Part shown: positions 50,278 to 59,358 of the stretch, in pieces
How the letters are laid out: each line of letters begins with the position of its first letter
Numbering within the stretch: position 1 is the first letter of the stretch
Source of the DNA: Microbacterium sp. AG1240
GTDB lineage: Bacteria > Actinomycetota > Actinomycetes > Actinomycetales > Microbacteriaceae
Direction: 5' to 3'
Assembly (NCBI RefSeq): GCF_003635115.1
Contig: NZ_RBXJ01000002.1
Location: 1 to 64,000, forward strand
Length of the DNA stretch: 64,000 bases
Translations under genes and position numbers: made by a program
Notes under the pieces: generated by a model
Told to the model about the DNA's origin: nothing
The model's input: the letters and a program-made list of their open reading frames with translations, nothing else
Databases searched by the model: none

Positions 50278-51744
50278 TCAGGCGTCGTCGGCGCGGATCC
50301 CGGCGGTCGACTCGATCACCGGGCGCATCTTCTTCTCCAGCGCCTCGTAGAACATCGACAGCGGGAACTCGTCGTCGCGCACGGCGTCGGTGAACCCTTT
50401 CGGGGGGCCCGCCAGCACGTCGGCGGGGAGTCCGCGCGCCCACGCCGACGCGGGGTGCGGCTCGAGCGTGCCCCGTACGAGCTCGTAGGCCGCGAGCCAG
50501 TGCGTCGTCTTCGGGCGGTCGATCGAGCGCCAGTACAGCTCGTCGATCGCATCGCCGAGGGCGACGACGGCGGCCGGCACCTCGTTCCAGTCGAACGCGA
50601 GCGACGTGTCGGTCCAGTGGAGCACGCCGCGCTGGTGCAACCAGGCGAACAGCAGCTGTCCGCCGACGCCGTCGTAGTTGCGCACGCGGGTGCCCGTGAT
50701 CGCGAACCGGAAGATCCGGTCGAAGATCACGGCGTACTGCACGAGGGCGGCGTGCTCGAGCATCGACTGCTCCGCCGCGTCCAACGGAAGCGCCGGTTCG
50801 CCGACGGCGAGGGCGTCGACACGGTCCTGCAGCCGCCGTTGGATCGCCACGCATTCGCGGAACGCGGTGAGATCGCACCGCAACTCCTCGAGCGAGTACA
50901 GGAAGTACGGCATCCGCTGCTTGATCATGAACGGGTCGAACGGCAGGTCGCCGCGCATGTGCGTGCGGTCGTGGATGAGGTCCCACATCACGAACGTCTG
51001 CTCGGTCAGCGCGGGGTCCTCCAGCATCCGTGCGGCGTCATCGGGCAGGTCGAGCTTCGTGATCTCGGCGGCGGCGCGCACCACACGGCGGTATCTGGCG
51101 GCCTCGCGGTCTTGGAAGATCGCGCCCCACGTGAACGGTGGTACCTCGCGCATCGACACGGTCTCGGGGAACAGCACGGCGGAGTTCGTGTCGTACCCGG
51201 GGGTGAAGTCGACCAGGCGCAACGAGACGAAGAGGCGGTTGGTGTACTCCGTCTCGAGGCGCGCGATGAAGTCCGGCCAAATCGTTTCGACGAGCACCGC
51301 CTCCACGAGGCGGCGTGGCGAGCCGTTCTGCGTGTACATGGGGAAGACGACGAGGTGGCGCGCACCGTCGACCCGGTGCAGCTGCGGCTGGAAGGCGACC
51401 AGCGAATCGAGGAAGTCGGGTATCCCGAACCCTCCGGCACGCCACGTGCCGAAATCGGCGACGGATGCCGTCAGGTAGGCCGCGTCGGTGGGGAACCGCG
51501 GTGCGAGCTTCTCGATCGCCGTCGTGATCGTCGCGACGTGGGCGCTCGCCGCCGGGTGGTGCGACGCATCCGGGATCGAGCCGTCCTCGGCCTGCAGCTG
51601 CTGCAGCGCGATCGCCGCGGCCTTCAGCGAGAGCCACTCGGCGCTGTCTTCGACGGCGCCGGATCCGACCGTGGAGGCGTCCTCGACGACCTCGGGTTCG
51701 CCGATGATGACCTTCTCGGTGCGGAGAGGGTGCGTGATGGACAT
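50278..51744 (-). CDS. DUF6421 family protein
   Basis: A 488-residue soluble protein. It fits actinobacterial DUF6421 proteins by length and by segments such as HLVVFPMYTQNGSPRRLVEA (about 129-148), FVSLRLVDFTPGYDTNSAVL, VMWDLIHDRTHMRGDLPFDP and MPYFLYSLEELRCDLTAFRE. The W-D-x-I-H-D-R-x-H cluster has several His/Asp residues that could bind metal, which is inference only. GGAGG supports ATG 51744. No pathway is known. The family name is recalled, not searched. Confidence 0.68.
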   Translation of the reverse strand: MSITHPLRTEKVIIGEPEVVEDASTVGSGAVEDSAEWLSLKAAAIALQQLQAEDGSIPDASHHPAASAHVATITTAIEKLAPRFPTDAAYLTASVADFGTWRAGGFGIPDFLDSLVAFQPQLHRVDGARHLVVFPMYTQNGSPRRLVEAVLVETIWPDFIARLETEYTNRLFVSLRLVDFTPGYDTNSAVLFPETVSMREVPPFTWGAIFQDREAARYRRVVRAAAEITKLDLPDDAARMLEDPALTEQTFVMWDLIHDRTHMRGDLPFDPFMIKQRMPYFLYSLEELRCDLTAFRECVAIQRRLQDRVDALAVGEPALPLDAAEQSMLEHAALVQYAVIFDRIFRFAITGTRVRNYDGVGGQLLFAWLHQRGVLHWTDTSLAFDWNEVPAAVVALGDAIDELYWRSIDRPKTTHWLAAYELVRGTLEPHPASAWARGLPADVLAGPPKGFTDAVRDDEFPLSMFYEALEKKMRPVIESTAGIRADDA

Positions 51745-51851
51745 GGAACCTCCGATCCTCGGACTCGAGTCGTAGCAGCGCGGGCGGCTCCGACATCGTC
51801 GACGGTGTGCCCTCTCAGGCTACTCGTCGGCGCAGATCGGAAGCGGGCCGG

Positions 51852-52292
51852 TCAGGGGCGGGGTCGCGGGGCGCGCAGCTTCGAGGCGAGGTCGCGCAGC
51901 TGGGCGAGTTCTTCGTTCGAGAGGAGCGACATGCGCCGGGCGATGGATGCGCCGTGGATCGAGGCGACACGTCGGAACGACGAGACACCGGCCTCGGTGG
52001 CACGAACCAGGGTGCCGCGCCCGTCGTCGGGGTCGGGGCACTTCGACAGCAGCCCGTTCGCGACCATGCGGTCGACCAGCCGCGAGACGCTGGGCTGGCT
52101 GATGAGCATGTTGGCGGTCACGTCGCGGAGCCGCGCTGTCATGTCGTCGCCGCGGGTGACCGTGAGCAGCACGTCGTACTCCGCCTGCGACATGTCGCTG
52201 TCGTCGAAATCGCCGCGCAGTTCGTCGAACACCTCGTGCTGGGCTCGGAACAGGCTCTCCCAGGCCTCCACAGCGAGGCGGCGATCTGTCAT
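51852..52292 (-). CDS. MarR family transcriptional regulator
   Basis: A 146-residue regulator. The winged helix is at about 55-100: LRDVTANMLISQPSVSRLVD is the recognition region and DPDDGRGTLVRAT the wing, with the usual D-x-R reduced to D-x-x-G-R. The N-terminal AWESLFRAQHEVFDEL helix is a typical dimerisation element. ATG 52292 lies seven bases after TAATCT; the frame extends to 52649 but with no conserved sequence. It is divergent from the giant surface protein gene, with two inverted repeats between. Confidence 0.82.
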   Translation of the reverse strand: MTDRRLAVEAWESLFRAQHEVFDELRGDFDDSDMSQAEYDVLLTVTRGDDMTARLRDVTANMLISQPSVSRLVDRMVANGLLSKCPDPDDGRGTLVRATEAGVSSFRRVASIHGASIARRMSLLSNEELAQLRDLASKLRAPRPRP

Positions 52293-52352
52293 GCCTTCCA
52301 GATTACGGGTCGGACGCCGGCGGGGGGCGATGGCGGGGCGGTCGGATGCGGC

Positions 52353-52402
52353 GTGATATGCCGTCGCGCGTATCACACCGAGGTGACGCGTCTCGTCACC
52401 TC
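52353..52402. promoter_or_regulatory. two inverted repeats in MarR/surface-protein spacer
   Basis: GTGATA (52353-52358) and TATCAC (52371-52376) form one repeat. GAGGTGAC (52380-52387) and GTCACCTC (52395-52402) form another, only four bases later. Both lie in the 208-base divergent spacer and are operator candidates for the adjacent MarR protein. The rest of the spacer shows no clear promoter for the rightward gene. Confidence 0.4.
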
Positions 52403-52500
52403 CCGGCCATCTTCTCCCCCTCCGTGGTTCACGGTCGAGCCTTGATGCGCCCGTACGTTCGGTCGCGTTTGCACTCCTCCCCCTGGAAGGCCTGGTCTTC

Positions 52501-55500
52501 GTGCCCTTTTCCCGATCCCTCCCCGCAGTAGGCATCGTCGCCGCGCTGGTATCCGTTCTCGCGCTGGCCCCGTCGGCGACAGCGGCCCCGGCTCCCGCGC
52601 CGTCGATCATCGTGACCGAGATCGTCGGCGACAACGTCGGTGTCGACACCTACGAGTACATCGAGGTGCGCAACACCGCGGACACCGCGATCGATCTCGC
52701 CGCATCCGGCATCGCGTTCGCCTACTCCTACGTCGACTCCGACGCGCGAGACCGCGATGTGCCGCTCACCGTCGCAGAGCCGCTCGTTCTGGACGGCGGC
52801 GAGACCGCCGTGCTGTGGCTGAGCTACACGAGCACATCGGTCGACTCCTTCGCGCGCTCGATCGAGGAGTTCCGTGCGTACCACTCCGTGCCCGCCGACA
52901 CCCAGGTGGTACGGGTCACGGGGCAGGCCGGCATCGCGAACGCGGGCGACCGCGGCATCCGCGTCGTTCAGGGCGACACGCTCATCTCGTGGTCGCACAA
53001 TCCCGCCGGCGGGTTCGGCGGCGACCTCGCAACGCACTTCCGGCTGCCCCAGGACGCGGCCGACCTCGGGCTCGAGGCGCTGAGCACCTCGGCACCTCGC
53101 TCGCCCGGTGTGGTCGACCCCGGAGCGCTCGTGCGCCCGACGCCCGAGCCCGAGCCCGAACCCGAGCCCGAGCCGGGCGAGGAGAGCCCGTGGCCGCTCG
53201 TCGTCACCGAGATCGCACCCGACAACGTCTCGTTCGACGACTACGAGTTCTTCGAGGTGCACAACACCACCGCAGCAGACATCGATCTGAACGCGGGGTA
53301 CTCCTTCCGATACGGCTCCGACCAGTCGGACGCCGTGGACGGCGGTGTCGAACTGGTCGTCGGCGGTGACACCGTCGTGAGTGCGGGAGAGACGATCGTC
53401 TACTGGCTCAGCTACACGTCCGGCAACGTCGACTCGTTCGCCAAGACCGAGGAGCAGTTCCGCGCGCAGTGGAGCGTGCCCGCCGAGACCCGCGTGGTGC
53501 GGGTGTCGGGGCAGCCCGGTATGGCCAATGGCGGAGACCGCGGCATCCGGATCATCCGCGACGGACAGCTCGTCAGCCGGTCGTTCTACCCCGCCGGCTC
53601 CGTCGGGGTCGACCTGACGGCGCACTTCGCCCTGCCCACGACACGCGCATCCAAGGCGCTCGACCTGTTCGCGTCGAAGGCGGCTCCCAGCCCCGGCGTC
53701 GTCGACCCGGCCGCTCTCGTCGTGCCCGCCGAGGAACCCACCCCGACTCCGGACCCCACCGAGACGACGCCGCCGGTCGACGAACCGTTCGACTCGACGC
53801 CCGGGTTCGACCCGCAGCCCGACGCCGGGGTGACGACCGCGGCACTGCAGGTGACCGAAGTGCTGCCCGACTCCCGCATCAACCTCGCCGGGTCCGACGC
53901 GTACGAGTTCATCGAGGTCTACAACGCGAGCGATTCCGCGATCGACTTCTCGGACTACTCGATCACCTACCTCTACCCCGACAACGGTACGTCGGTGCTG
54001 TGGCCGGCCGTCCCCGGCGACGTCGAGATCGCCCCCGGACAGACCCTGGTCTTCTGGATCAAGAACGGCGGAAACGCGGCGCTCGGCGCGGCGGACTTCA
54101 ACGCAGCGTTCGGCACGTCGCTCACGATGGGCGAGAACCTGGTCGAGATCACCAGCGCGGGCATGGCCAACGGCAGCGCCCGCGGCATCGAGGTGGCGAC
54201 CAACACCGGTCACACCGTCAGCCGCGCGCTGTACAACATGAACCTGCCGACCAAGGATGTGCAGCCGGATCAGGGGATCCGCTACATCGCGGGGGAGGAA
54301 GATGCCGCGCAGGCCCGCCTGCTCGACGTCGCTCCCGCCACTCCCGGCACGGTGCAGGCCGATCAGGTGCCGGCCGGTCTGCAGATCGTCGCCGCCGACA
54401 CCGTGGCGCCGACGATCGTCGACCGCACCGCCGACTCCATCGACCCCGCGGCCGACTTCGCGATGACCTTCGAGATCGCCGACGACGTCGACGCCCGCAC
54501 GGCGACCCTGACGCTCGCGAACGACGTCGACCCCGGTTCGCGCACCATCAACCTGCGCGACAACGGCGAGGGCGTCTACACCTCCGTCGTCCCCGCCGTC
54601 GACCTGACCGGCAAGGCCTGGTACGAGTACTCCGTGCTGGTGAGCGACGGCACCAACCAGACGACGCTCGAGACGACCCGCGTGGCCGTCGACGGGGTCG
54701 ACACCTCGCCCGTGCGCCTCAACCTCGACGACGACCAGTTCGTCTCGGGGGTCACCGAGGTGATCGCCGCCGGTGAGAGCTACCCCTCCACCGTGCAGCT
54801 GTCGATCGGCGGCGAGCAGGTCGCGACCGAGCCGAGCCTGGAGCGCGCGCCCGTCTTCGCCTTCGAGGTGTCGGGGGTCAACTTCTATTTCAAGAACGGC
54901 GTGCTCGTCGGCGAGGGCGACGATCGCGATGTGCTGCGCATCTTCGATCACACGATCAACGACTGGGAGACCCTCACCACCGCCGTGCCGTTGGAGCACG
55001 TGCGTCAGGGTGATGAGCTCGTCGTCAGCGTGTGGGCCGGCACCAAGAAGGCGCCGGAGATCGACCTCGGCGAGAACAACGACGATTTCGACATCCGCGG
55101 CCTCCGGCTCATCCTCCCTGACGGGCGCACCCTGACCCCGAGCGGCTACGACGACCCGTCGAAGGTGCTCGGCATGGGTGACAGCGTCAACGGTTCGGGC
55201 GGGCCTACCGGAAAGCTCGACTACTTCGACGCGCGGTTCACCCTGCCCGCGGATGCCTTCTCGGCGGTGTCGACCGCATGGAACACCGCGTCTGCGGTGG
55301 ACGGGCCGGTCGAGATCGTCGCGTCCGACGGCGACGACACCGCCACTCGCCGCGTGGCGGTCGACAACACGGCACCGGTCGTCACCTCCGCGGTCGACGA
55401 CGAGTACCGGGGCGAGTTCGTCCTCGACGCATCCATCACCGATGCCGGAGCCGGCGTCGCCTCGAGCACCGTCACCCTCGACGGTGAGGCGATCGAGCTG

Positions 55501-57699
55501 CCCTTCACCACCTCGTCGGTGACCCTGAGCCCCGGCGACCACGTCATGGAGGTCACGGCGGCCGACGCCCTCGGCAACTCCACGACCTGGTCGGCGACTT
55601 TCCGCACCTATGAGGAGCAGCCGTCCTCCGAGGTCGTCGCGCCGACCGATGGCGCCGAGGTGAAGGCCGGCGACGTGACGCTGCGCGCCACGGTGGATGA
55701 CCCTATGGGCGACGTGCTCGACGTGCAGTTCCTCGAGGGCGAGCGGTTCGATCTTTCCGACGCCGAGGTGACCGCGCAGTCGGGCACCGTCAACGATGCG
55801 CGCGACACTCGCCGTGAGGCGGTCGGGGTGTTGTCGGCCGATGAACTGCGGGCGCTCGCGCCGCTGGACGGAGTCGGAACCGACGTCTCATCGTCGACCG
55901 AGTTCCCGTACCAGCTGTTCGACGTCTCGGTGGGCGACGACGTCGCGGGCTCGCAGGTGCGCACCACGTGGCAGGGGCGCGCGAACGCCGACGCGACCGT
56001 CTTCCTCTACGCGCTCCGCGGCGACGGCTCGGGCTGGGACGAGGTCGACCGCCACGTCGCGACGGCGGACGGCGAGCAGTTCGAGCTGTCGGGGATCGTC
56101 ACGGCGGCCGACCATCTGCGCGACGGCACGGTGCGGATGCTGGTGCAGCACTCGGAGGGATTCGCCGGCAAGGACCTGAGCACTCGCGACTCGGTGATCA
56201 CGCCGAACAACCCCGACGACGTGGCGCGGTCGGACTACGACTTCACCCTCGCGTGGGAGTCGGACACCCAGTACTACAACGAGAACACCGTGGCCGGTAA
56301 CCCGTTGAAGCACCAGGAGGCGATCCACTCGTACCTGCTCGACCAGCGCGACGAGCTCAACCTGCAGTACCTGTTCCACACCGGCGACATCGTCGACGAC
56401 TGGGACCAGGAGTACCAGTGGAAGGACAACGCCGACCCGCAGTACGCGCGTCTGGATGAGGCGGGTCTGCCGTACGGCGTCCTCGCCGGCAACCACGACG
56501 TCGGATCGGAACTGGCCGACTACAGCGAATACGCGAAGTGGTTCGGCGCGGCCCGGTTCGCGGGCAACCCCTGGTACGGCGAGAGCTACCAGGACAACCG
56601 CGGACACTACGACCTGATCTCGGCCGGCGGCATCGACTTCATCATGGTCTACCAGGGATGGGGGCCCGGCGATGAAGAGATCGACTGGATGAACGAGGTG
56701 CTCGCGCGGTACCCCGATCGGGTCGCGATCCTCGCGCAGCACGAGTTCATCCTCACCACGGGCGGTCTCGGCGACATCCCGCAGCGCATCCTCGACGAGG
56801 TCGTGGCCACCAACCCGAACGTCAAGATGGTGTTCTCGGGCCACTACCACGACGCCCTCACCCGTGAGGACTCGTTCGACGACGACGGCGACGGGGTCAA
56901 CGACCGCACCGTGTACTCGATGCTGTTCGACTATCAGGGTCTGCCCGAGGGCGGCCTCGGGTACCTCCGCCTGCTGCACTTCGACAACGAGGGCGAGAAG
57001 ATGATGGTGCGCACCTACTCGCCGTCGCTCGATGACTACAACTCCGACGACGCGGGCCTGCTCGACCCGGTCATCGATCCGAGCGACCCGTACGTGCACC
57101 AGCAGTTCGAGCTGACGTACGACCAGCTCGGTATCGTGCCAGGCGTACGCACCCTGGGCACCGACTCGTTCACCGCCGAGGTGCTCTCCCCGACGCAGAT
57201 CGCCTCGTTCGAGAACGTCGCGAGCGGCACCACGGTGGAGGCGACGTGGTCGGTGACGCAGCTCGGCGAGCACGGCTGGTACGTGCGCACGACCGATCCG
57301 TACGGTGCGGTCGACTACTCGCCGGTGTCGACGTTCACGGTGGTCGACGCCGCCGTGGAGCCCGAGCCGGAGGAGCCGGGTACGGGTGAGCCGGGAACGG
57401 GTGGGCCCGGTACGGGTGAGCCGGGTACGGGTGAGCCGGGAACGGGTCAGCCGGGAACGGGTGGGCCCGGTACCGGTCAGCCCGGGACGGGTGAGCCGGG
57501 TTCGGGAGGTTCCGGATCGGGTGACGCGGGTGGTTCGAGCGGCTCGGGTCCTGCGGCAGGCACGGCGGACGGCGGTGACCGCGATCTGGCGACCACGGGC
57601 TCCGACGCGGCCGATCTCGCTCCGTGGGTATTCGGGGCGTTCGGGCTCGCGCTCGCCGGGGCTCTCCTCCTCCTGCTGCGTCGTCGTCGGGTGAACTAG
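52501..57699 (+). CDS. giant sortase-anchored protein with lamin-tail domains and metallophosphoesterase
   Basis: A 1732-residue surface protein. A Sec signal peptide (GIVAALVSVLALAPSATAAP) is followed by three lamin-tail domains starting near residues 35, 234 and 450 (VTEIVGDN, VTEIAPDN and VTEVLPDS, each followed by YE[YF][IF]EV). Ig-like modules span about 640-1100. A calcineurin-type phosphoesterase lies at about 1245-1500 with its metal motifs: GDIVDDW, AGNHDVGSE, AQHEF and SGHYHD. Then come nine PGTGx repeats, the motif LATTG, a membrane helix and RRRRVN. LAXTG is recognised by class E sortases. It may hydrolyse phosphoesters or nucleic acids at the wall; the substrate is unknown. GTG 52501 gives the signal peptide. 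Confidence 0.85.
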   Translation: MPFSRSLPAVGIVAALVSVLALAPSATAAPAPAPSIIVTEIVGDNVGVDTYEYIEVRNTADTAIDLAASGIAFAYSYVDSDARDRDVPLTVAEPLVLDGGETAVLWLSYTSTSVDSFARSIEEFRAYHSVPADTQVVRVTGQAGIANAGDRGIRVVQGDTLISWSHNPAGGFGGDLATHFRLPQDAADLGLEALSTSAPRSPGVVDPGALVRPTPEPEPEPEPEPGEESPWPLVVTEIAPDNVSFDDYEFFEVHNTTAADIDLNAGYSFRYGSDQSDAVDGGVELVVGGDTVVSAGETIVYWLSYTSGNVDSFAKTEEQFRAQWSVPAETRVVRVSGQPGMANGGDRGIRIIRDGQLVSRSFYPAGSVGVDLTAHFALPTTRASKALDLFASKAAPSPGVVDPAALVVPAEEPTPTPDPTETTPPVDEPFDSTPGFDPQPDAGVTTAALQVTEVLPDSRINLAGSDAYEFIEVYNASDSAIDFSDYSITYLYPDNGTSVLWPAVPGDVEIAPGQTLVFWIKNGGNAALGAADFNAAFGTSLTMGENLVEITSAGMANGSARGIEVATNTGHTVSRALYNMNLPTKDVQPDQGIRYIAGEEDAAQARLLDVAPATPGTVQADQVPAGLQIVAADTVAPTIVDRTADSIDPAADFAMTFEIADDVDARTATLTLANDVDPGSRTINLRDNGEGVYTSVVPAVDLTGKAWYEYSVLVSDGTNQTTLETTRVAVDGVDTSPVRLNLDDDQFVSGVTEVIAAGESYPSTVQLSIGGEQVATEPSLERAPVFAFEVSGVNFYFKNGVLVGEGDDRDVLRIFDHTINDWETLTTAVPLEHVRQGDELVVSVWAGTKKAPEIDLGENNDDFDIRGLRLILPDGRTLTPSGYDDPSKVLGMGDSVNGSGGPTGKLDYFDARFTLPADAFSAVSTAWNTASAVDGPVEIVASDGDDTATRRVAVDNTAPVVTSAVDDEYRGEFVLDASITDAGAGVASSTVTLDGEAIELPFTTSSVTLSPGDHVMEVTAADALGNSTTWSATFRTYEEQPSSEVVAPTDGAEVKAGDVTLRATVDDPMGDVLDVQFLEGERFDLSDAEVTAQSGTVNDARDTRREAVGVLSADELRALAPLDGVGTDVSSSTEFPYQLFDVSVGDDVAGSQVRTTWQGRANADATVFLYALRGDGSGWDEVDRHVATADGEQFELSGIVTAADHLRDGTVRMLVQHSEGFAGKDLSTRDSVITPNNPDDVARSDYDFTLAWESDTQYYNENTVAGNPLKHQEAIHSYLLDQRDELNLQYLFHTGDIVDDWDQEYQWKDNADPQYARLDEAGLPYGVLAGNHDVGSELADYSEYAKWFGAARFAGNPWYGESYQDNRGHYDLISAGGIDFIMVYQGWGPGDEEIDWMNEVLARYPDRVAILAQHEFILTTGGLGDIPQRILDEVVATNPNVKMVFSGHYHDALTREDSFDDDGDGVNDRTVYSMLFDYQGLPEGGLGYLRLLHFDNEGEKMMVRTYSPSLDDYNSDDAGLLDPVIDPSDPYVHQQFELTYDQLGIVPGVRTLGTDSFTAEVLSPTQIASFENVASGTTVEATWSVTQLGEHGWYVRTTDPYGAVDYSPVSTFTVVDAAVEPEPEEPGTGEPGTGGPGTGEPGTGEPGTGQPGTGGPGTGQPGTGEPGSGGSGSGDAGGSSGSGPAAGTADGGDRDLATTGSDAADLAPWVFGAFGLALAGALLLLLRRRRVN
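57376..57510 (+). repeat. 15-base tandem repeat encoding PGTGx
   Basis: Nine 15-base units encode PGTG followed by E, G or Q (the last unit is PGSGG). It forms a flexible wall-spanning linker before the LATTG sorting signal. Such arrays often change copy number by slippage. Confidence 0.85.
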
Positions 57700-57720
57700 A
57701 CGACGTCGAGGAATCGGGCG

Positions 57721-57758
57721 GCGGATGCTGCGGGCTCACCACGGCTCGCAGCATCCGC
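57721..57758. terminator. hairpin between surface-protein gene and HNH gene
   Basis: Arms 57721-57732 and 57747-57758 (GCGGATGCTGCG and complement) pair perfectly over 12 bases with a 14-base loop. It lies between convergent genes and contains the GGATGC/GCATCC hexamer in both arms. It has no T-run. Confidence 0.65.
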
Positions 57759-57776
57759 TGCTCTGCTGCCGTCAGG

Positions 57777-59201
57777 TCAGGCGCCCGGGGCTGCCCTCGA
57801 CAGGGCGGATAGTCGTCGGTGCGGCGAGCCCGCGGTCGTGCGCCATCGTTGGGCGGGGTCGATCCAACGCGGGGCCCTGATCCATGGCACGCCGTGCACC
57901 ATCCGGATCTCCCACCCGGCGGTGTCGATCGTCCGGTGATGGTGCCAACACAGCAGGACGCCGTTGTCGGTATGGGTCGGGCCGCCCTGCGCGGCGGGTC
58001 TCACATGATGCACCTCGCACCACGCGGCGGGAACGTGGCATCCGGGAATGATGCACTCGCCGTCTCGCACTGCGATGGCGCGCCGCGTGTGAGCGGGGAA
58101 GATGCGCTGCGGCGAGCCGAGCTCGACGATGCGCCCGTCGGTCGCGATCACAAGGCGTTGCACCGCTCCGGCGCACCCGACGTGGCGGGCGACGGAGATG
58201 GGCACGGCGCCGGTGTCGTGCGCACCCGCGATGAAGGCGACACCGTCGGGGCGGGCGAGCTGCTCTTCCGACGCGGTCACGACGAGAGTCGGGGCGGCGC
58301 CACCCAGGAGCGGCGCGTCTTTCGCTCCCGCGGCGACGTGCAGCACCCCTGACAGAGCGTCGTGGCGCCGCTGGGCCTGCGTGCGCGGGTCGATCAACGG
58401 GTCGCCGCCGTCGAACGCCGCGTCGTCGGGGACGAAGGTCGGGCCGGCCGTCACGCGCGGGTTGAGGTAGGCGTCGATCATCCGCTGGAGCTGCGCGGCG
58501 ACCTCGGGTAGGAGGTCGCCGCGCATCGGAACGATCCCGTCGCGCTCGCGGCCGATCGAGAGGGACCGACGACGTTCTGCGCGATCGCGGTCGGGCAGGG
58601 CGCCGTCGGGGTCGAGGTGGAGCGCCCAGACCTTCGCCATGATCGTGACCTCGTCGGCGGAGACCGCCGGAGATGCGGACGTGCCCGTCGCCGCGTCGAC
58701 GAGGGCCTGCTCGGCGGCATCGATCTCGTCTGCGTCGACACCGCGATCGCGAAGGGGGATGAGCGCGTCGGCGATCGCGTCGGCGGCATCGGTGCCGATC
58801 TCGCCCGAGAGCACAGCGGCGCGTACATGATCGAGAGTCGCAGGCAGACTCTCGCCCGTCAGCGATATCCGGAGGCGCAGGGGCGACGCGGCCTTCAGGC
58901 GGCGGCGTGCCGTTGCGCTCGACACGAGCGTCACCCGCTCGATCAATTCGGACGCCGAGCGGCATCCGCGCACCCGGGCGAGGATCTCGTCACCGCGTTC
59001 GGGTCGTGAGCGGTGGCCGATCTCTCCCGCGATATCGAGCCGCAGCGCATCGATGAGTCGTCCGAGGGACTCGGCGTCGGCGGCCATGTCGAGCAGGCGG
59101 TCGTCGTCGGCACCACGGATTCCGCGACCCTCGAGCATCGGCGCCACCGCGATGCGGAGCGCATCGAGGGCCTCGCCGATCTCGGTTCGTCGGTGTGTCA
59201 T
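57777..59201 (-). CDS. DUF222 domain HNH endonuclease
   Basis: A 474-residue protein of a family very abundant in Microbacteriaceae and relatives. The N-terminal DUF222 region spans about 1-330. The C-terminal HNH nuclease is at about 375-420: AVRDGECIIPGCHVPAAWCE, then VHHVRPAAQGG with the catalytic His, TDNGVLLCWHHH with Asn and His. Cys pairs around the motif may bind zinc. These proteins are often multi-copy and 13E12-like; the biological role is unknown. ATG 59201 lies six bases after CAGAAT. Confidence 0.88.
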   Translation of the reverse strand: MTHRRTEIGEALDALRIAVAPMLEGRGIRGADDDRLLDMAADAESLGRLIDALRLDIAGEIGHRSRPERGDEILARVRGCRSASELIERVTLVSSATARRRLKAASPLRLRISLTGESLPATLDHVRAAVLSGEIGTDAADAIADALIPLRDRGVDADEIDAAEQALVDAATGTSASPAVSADEVTIMAKVWALHLDPDGALPDRDRAERRRSLSIGRERDGIVPMRGDLLPEVAAQLQRMIDAYLNPRVTAGPTFVPDDAAFDGGDPLIDPRTQAQRRHDALSGVLHVAAGAKDAPLLGGAAPTLVVTASEEQLARPDGVAFIAGAHDTGAVPISVARHVGCAGAVQRLVIATDGRIVELGSPQRIFPAHTRRAIAVRDGECIIPGCHVPAAWCEVHHVRPAAQGGPTHTDNGVLLCWHHHRTIDTAGWEIRMVHGVPWIRAPRWIDPAQRWRTTAGSPHRRLSALSRAAPGA

Positions 59202-59263
59202 GCATACATTCTGACGGGGGCCTCCGACATCGTCAGGCCCAGATCAGAGGCACAATCACCCCG

Positions 59264-59326
59264 GTGGAAAACGCGGCGCACGGCCGGCCTGGGGAGGAGA
59301 CGAAGACGCGTCGGGGGAACAAGTAA
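59264..59326 (+). CDS. possible 20-residue basic protein or leader peptide
   Basis: A 21-codon frame, GTG to TAA, encoding VENAAHGRPGEETKTRRGNK. GTG 59264 lies seven bases after CACAAT (59251-59256), the leaderless promoter pattern used by verified-looking genes here. Its TAA overlaps the first two bases of a strong terminator hairpin, which is what a real monocistronic mini-gene would look like. No family is recognised. A non-coding short RNA ending at the same terminator is the main alternative. Confidence 0.4.
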   Translation: MENAAHGRPGEETKTRRGNK

Positions 59327-59358
59327 GGGCCGGTCGGAGAGGCTTCCGACCGGCCCTT
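59325..59358 (+). terminator. strong hairpin terminator upstream of trkH
   Basis: Arms 59325-59338 (AAGGGCCGGTCGGA) and 59345-59358 pair perfectly over 14 bases around a 6-base loop, followed by GTCCCTTG. No larger rightward gene ends here, so it should serve the short transcript starting near 59262. Confidence 0.7.

Noticed and set aside
52429..55542. 1037-codon minus-strand open frame opposite the giant surface protein
   Set aside because: The plus strand has a signal peptide, repeated lamin-tail domains and a sorting signal; the minus-strand product is Asp/Arg/Val-rich filler typical of GC-rich antisense frames.
57376..57510. CRISPR-like short repeat array
   Set aside because: Units are 15 bases, contiguous, without spacers and in frame with a PGTGx protein linker.
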